From CAYRIF01 sp964424205 (GTDB lineage Bacteria > Bacteroidota > Bacteroidia > Cytophagales > Cyclobacteriaceae), in assembly GCA_964424205.1 (NCBI GenBank), contig CAYRIF010000118.1:1-10519 (forward strand): 10,519 bases of DNA, read 5' to 3'. The notes beneath the pieces were generated by a model that ran no database searches, had not been told where the DNA came from, and saw only the letters and a list, made by a program, of their open reading frames with translations. The number at the start of each line of letters is the position of its first letter. Position 1 is the stretch's first letter. Shown here piece after piece: positions 8,460 to 10,519 of the stretch. The position numbers and the translations under genes were made by a program.

Positions 8460-8498
8460 AAAAAGAACCAATAAATACGGATTTATTGGTTCTTTTTT
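8460..8498 (+). terminator. Strong intrinsic terminator after rpsJ
   Basis: A 17-base arm, AAAAAGAACCAATAAAT (8460-8476), pairs perfectly with 8481-8497 across the four-base loop ACGG, and the 3' arm ends in a run of six Ts (8493-8498). It separates rpsJ from the promoter at 8535. The run of As on the 5' side mirrors the T-tract, so the structure could work in both orientations, though no opposing gene is present. Confidence 0.93.
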
Positions 8499-8534
8499 GG
8501 CTAAGAAAAATAGTAGAAAATAAATAAAAACTTA

Positions 8535-8565
8535 TTTGGCTGCTCGGTATAATTTACTATCTTTG
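8535..8565 (+). promoter_or_regulatory. Bacteroidota-type promoter for the rplC-rplD-rplW-rplB operon
   Basis: TTTG (8535-8538), a 19-base spacer and TATCTTTG (8558-8565) match the Bacteroidota consensus. The spacer length equals that of the rpsL promoter, and 14 bases from the -7 box onward (TATCTTTGCAGTCC) are identical in both. A-rich DNA (about 8505-8530) precedes it. The predicted start near 8571 gives a leader of about 65 bases before rplC. Confidence 0.85.
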
Positions 8566-8591
8566 CAGTCCTTTACGCAGAAAATGTGAAC

Positions 8592-8597
8592 AAGGAG
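8592..8597 (+). promoter_or_regulatory. SD-like AAGGAG in the rplC leader, upstream of a micro-ORF
   Basis: AAGGAG stands 10 bases before an ATG at 8608 that opens an eight-codon ORF, but 38 bases before the rplC ATG. The spacing suits the micro-ORF rather than rplC. SD elements are largely unused in this phylum, which makes its presence here notable, but a single hexamer can arise by chance. Confidence 0.4.
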
Positions 8598-8607
8598 TTT
8601 TTATTAC

Positions 8608-8634
8608 ATGACAAAAATTATAATTATTAAGTAA
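8608..8634 (+). CDS. Candidate leader micro-ORF (MTKIIIIK) before rplC
   Basis: An ATG at 8608 opens eight sense codons, M-T-K-I-I-I-I-K, ending in TAA at 8632-8634, one base before the rplC ATG at 8636. Its ATG sits in the context ATTACATG, the same eight bases that surround the rpsL start (5119-5126), and AAGGAG lies 10 bases upstream. It is out of frame with rplC, so it is not an N-terminal extension. Ribosomes finishing here could reinitiate on rplC, or the frame could regulate access to it. The peptide is too short for homology, and in AT-rich DNA such a frame may well be chance. Confidence 0.3.
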   Translation: MTKIIIIK

Positions 8635-8635
8635 A

Positions 8636-9268
8636 ATGTCTGGTATAATTGGTAAAAAAGTAGGAATGACAAGTGTCTTTGATGATAAAGGACTCAGTAT
8701 TCCGTGTACAGCAGTTGAGGCAGGTCCTTGCGTTGTGACACAAATAAAAGACGTTGAGAAAGATGGTTACCGAGCGATACAGTTGGGCTACGATGAGAAG
8801 AAAGAAAAAAACACTTCTAAGGCGCTGAAAGGGCATTTTAAAAAGGCTGGCACAACACCTAAAAAACACGTAATGGAATTTAGAAAATTCAGGGATGAAT
8901 TTGAGGGTGGAATTAAAGTGGGGCAAGAGTTGAAAATTGAAGACGTATTTTCTGAAGGGGATTTTGTTGATGCAGTGGGTACGTCGAAAGGAAAAGGATT
9001 TCAAGGAGTTGTAAAACGATATAATTTTAAGGGTGTTGGAGATGCAACACACGGTCAGCACAATAGGTTGAGAGCGCCTGGATCAATAGGTGGCGCTTCG
9101 TATCCCGCAAGAGTATTCAAAGGAATGAGAATGGCAGGAAGAATGGGTGGAGACAGAAAGAAAGTTTTGAACTTGAAAATTGTAAAAATTGTACCAGAAA
9201 AGAATTTGTTGTTAATCAGCGGTTCAATTCCAGGAGCAAAAAATTCAATAGTAATATTAGAAAAATAG
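8636..9268 (+). CDS. rplC: 50S ribosomal protein L3
   Basis: This 210-residue protein matches E. coli L3 (209) in length. L3 is an early 23S rRNA binder whose long loop reaches the peptidyl transferase centre. Conserved blocks include GIIGKKVGMTSVFD at the N-terminus, GYRAIQLGY near 44-52, VGTSKGKGFQGVVKR at 114-128, DATHG at 136-140, and RAPGSIGGASYPARVFKGMRMAGRMGG at 146-172. By alignment from memory, the glutamine methylated by PrmB in E. coli (Q150) is replaced by S155. The ATG is the only start that keeps the family N-terminus; it follows AAGTAAA with no adjacent SD. It is the first full-size gene after the 8535-8565 promoter, with rplD 4 bases downstream. Confidence 0.98.
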   Translation: MSGIIGKKVGMTSVFDDKGLSIPCTAVEAGPCVVTQIKDVEKDGYRAIQLGYDEKKEKNTSKALKGHFKKAGTTPKKHVMEFRKFRDEFEGGIKVGQELKIEDVFSEGDFVDAVGTSKGKGFQGVVKRYNFKGVGDATHGQHNRLRAPGSIGGASYPARVFKGMRMAGRMGGDRKKVLNLKIVKIVPEKNLLLISGSIPGAKNSIVILEK

Positions 9269-9272
9269 AAGG

Positions 9273-9899
9273 ATGCAATTATCTGTACTAAAATATAATG
9301 GGGAAGACACTGGGCGAAAGATAAAATTATCGAAAGATGTTTTTGACATAGCACCTAATGACCATGCAATTTATCTAGATGTAAAACAACATTTAGCAAA
9401 TAGACGGCAAGGAACTCATAAGTCTAAAGAAAGAGCAGATATTGCTGGTTCTACAAGAAAGATTAAAAAACAAAAAGGTACGGGTACTGCAAGAGCGGGT
9501 AGTATCAAGTCTCCTATTTTCCGTGGAGGAGGTAGGGTATTTGGACCAAGACCAAGAGACTATAGTTTTAAACTTAACAAAAAACTAAAAGTAGTAGCAA
9601 GAAGATCCGCCTTGGTTTATAAAGCACAAGACAAGTGTATTTCTGTGTTGGAAGATTTTACTTTTGACGCGCCTAGAACAAAAGACTATTTGAAGATGTT
9701 AGAAAGTCTTTCAATGACTAATAAAAAGACATTGTTGGTATTGCCGGAAAGCAACAAGAATGTGTTTTTGTCAGGTAGAAATATCCAAAATACAAAAATA
9801 ACCACCGCTCAGCAAATGAACACGTATGATGTGTTACATGCAGATAATTTATTATTGAGTGAAGGATCGATTGAAAAAATTGAAAAAATATTGAACTGA
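9273..9899 (+). CDS. rplD: 50S ribosomal protein L4
   Basis: This 208-residue protein (E. coli 201) binds 23S rRNA and sends an extended loop into the nascent-peptide exit tunnel. The loop region is clear: AGSTRKIKKQKGTGTARAGSIKSPIFRGGGRVFGPRPRDY around residues 58-97, followed by the basic KLNKKLKVVARRSALVYKAQ stretch. The C-terminal half carries the FTFDAPRTKDYLKML block typical of Bacteroidota L4. In E. coli L4 also represses its own operon through the S10 leader; the leader here precedes rplC rather than rpsJ, so conserved autoregulation cannot be assumed. The bases just before the ATG read AGAAGG, with zero spacing, so this is not a functional SD at normal distance. The gap to rplC is 4 bases and to rplW 5. 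Confidence 0.98.
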   Translation: MQLSVLKYNGEDTGRKIKLSKDVFDIAPNDHAIYLDVKQHLANRRQGTHKSKERADIAGSTRKIKKQKGTGTARAGSIKSPIFRGGGRVFGPRPRDYSFKLNKKLKVVARRSALVYKAQDKCISVLEDFTFDAPRTKDYLKMLESLSMTNKKTLLVLPESNKNVFLSGRNIQNTKITTAQQMNTYDVLHADNLLLSEGSIEKIEKILN

Positions 9900-9904
9900 T
9901 AATC

Positions 9905-10192
9905 ATGAGTGTATTAATTAAACCGCTTATTACCGAAAAAGTCTCTGCTCAGAATGAGCATGGAAAGTATGGCTTCGTGGTAGAGAAGAGCGCCAATAAG
10001 GTGCAGATTAAAAAGGAGATTGAAAAGATGTATGGCGTTACAGTGGAGGCTGTGAATACCATGAATTATCAAGGAAAAACAAAAACACGTAATACCAAAG
10101 CAGGAATGATAACAGGTAGAATGCCTTCATACAAAAAGGCAATCGTATCTGTGGCAGCGGGTGATGTGATAGATTTTTACAGCGGTATTTAA
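9905..10192 (+). CDS. rplW: 50S ribosomal protein L23
   Basis: This 95-residue protein sits beside the peptide exit and is the docking site for trigger factor and the signal recognition particle. The N-terminus VLIKPLITEKVSAQ keeps the conserved glutamate E11, which corresponds to E. coli E18 used in trigger factor and SRP binding. The central ANKVQIKKEIEKMYGVTVEAVNTM block and the basic KTKTRNTKAG loop that enters the rRNA are present, ending in VIDFYSGI. It is five residues shorter than the E. coli protein, mainly at the N-terminus. Tight spacing on both sides (5 and 10 bases) indicates co-translation in the S10-type operon. The ATG is preceded by TGATAATC, with no SD. Confidence 0.98.
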   Translation: MSVLIKPLITEKVSAQNEHGKYGFVVEKSANKVQIKKEIEKMYGVTVEAVNTMNYQGKTKTRNTKAGMITGRMPSYKKAIVSVAAGDVIDFYSGI

Positions 10193-10202
10193 TTAGAGAG
10201 AA

Positions 10203-10519
10203 ATGGCAGTTAGAAAATTAAAACCAATAACACCAGGGCAAAGATTTAGAGTAGCGCCGGTATTTGATAAGATTACGACAGCTACTCCCGAAAAATCGTT
10301 GCTAGTAAGCGCAAAGCGATCGGGTGGTAGAAATAATTCTGGTAGAATGACTATGAGATACCTTGGCGGTGGTCATAAGCGTAAGAAAAGAATTATCGAT
10401 TTTAAAAGAAACAAGTTTGATATTCCAGGCACTGTAAAAAGTATAGAATATGATCCGATGAGAACGGCAAGGATAGCTTTGATTAGTTATGCGGATGGTG
10501 AAAAAAGATATATAATAGC
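10203..10519 (+). CDS. rplB: 50S ribosomal protein L2, N-terminal part (cut by window end)
   Basis: The first 105 codons of L2 are present and the frame is still open at the window end. L2 binds 23S rRNA near the peptidyl transferase centre and helps join the subunits. The N-terminus MAVRKLKPITPGQRF and the conserved SGGRNNSGRMTMRYLGGGHK block are visible, then RIIDFKRNKFDIPGTVKSIEYDPMRTARIALISYADGEKRYI, which is the OB-like RNA-binding domain. The catalytically implicated C-terminal histidine lies beyond the window. The ATG follows AGAGAGAA without a canonical SD and starts 10 bases after rplW. Gene order rplW-rplB is that of all S10 operons. Confidence 0.98.
   Translation, partial: MAVRKLKPITPGQRFRVAPVFDKITTATPEKSLLVSAKRSGGRNNSGRMTMRYLGGGHKRKKRIIDFKRNKFDIPGTVKSIEYDPMRTARIALISYADGEKRYII

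Noticed and set aside
8443..8460. Five-codon ORF (MKYVV) right after the rpsJ stop
   Set aside because: It is too short, has no distinctive context, and runs into the base of the terminator hairpin; chance is the simplest explanation.
8627..9061. 144-codon open frame on the minus strand opposite rplC
   Set aside because: It lies almost wholly antisense to a conserved ribosomal protein gene, its product is Phe/Cys/Ser-rich like a reverse reading of Lys-rich codons, and there is no promoter or homology.

Overview
The window is a slice of the core RNA polymerase / ribosomal-protein region of a chromosome from the phylum Bacteroidota. The evidence is: RpoC is of the Bacteroidota type and is followed by a DUF3467 gene; the gene order is rpoB-rpoC-DUF3467-rpsL-rpsG-fusA-rpsJ-rplC-rplD-rplW-rplB; both visible promoters have the Bacteroidota form (TTTG, 19 bases, TAnnTTTG); and the main genes lack Shine-Dalgarno sequences, having A/T-rich stretches before their ATGs instead. 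The AT-rich composition and the L4 and L3 variants suggest a cytophaga/flavobacteria-like lineage, but the genus cannot be fixed from this sequence. All genes are on the + strand, and I see no mobile elements, tRNAs, rRNAs or CRISPR arrays.

There are three transcription blocks. Block 1 (1-4999) has the 3' end of rpoB, complete rpoC and a 112-residue DUF3467 gene one base after the rpoC stop. It closes with a hairpin plus T-tract terminator at 4962-4999. Block 2 (about 5049-8498) is a str-type operon: promoter, rpsL (S12), rpsG (S7), fusA (EF-G) and rpsJ (S10/NusE), ending in a 17-bp perfect terminator hairpin. No tuf gene follows fusA. Block 3 (8535 to the window end) starts at a second promoter that shares 14 identical bases with the first. 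It has a leader of about 65 bases with an AAGGAG and an eight-codon micro-ORF, then rplC (L3), rplD (L4), rplW (L23) and rplB (L2, cut by the window end).

Together the genes supply the two large RNA polymerase subunits, the decoding and head proteins of the 30S subunit, the translocase EF-G, and proteins of the 50S catalytic core and exit tunnel. Most of the window is ordinary housekeeping DNA. The points deserving a second look are the uncharacterised DUF3467 gene welded to rpoC, the rplC leader with its micro-ORF and SD-like element in a lineage that largely ignores SDs, the matched pair of promoters, the separation of rpsJ from the rest of the S10 operon, and a missing methylation-site glutamine in L3. 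I found no convincing undescribed multi-gene system.
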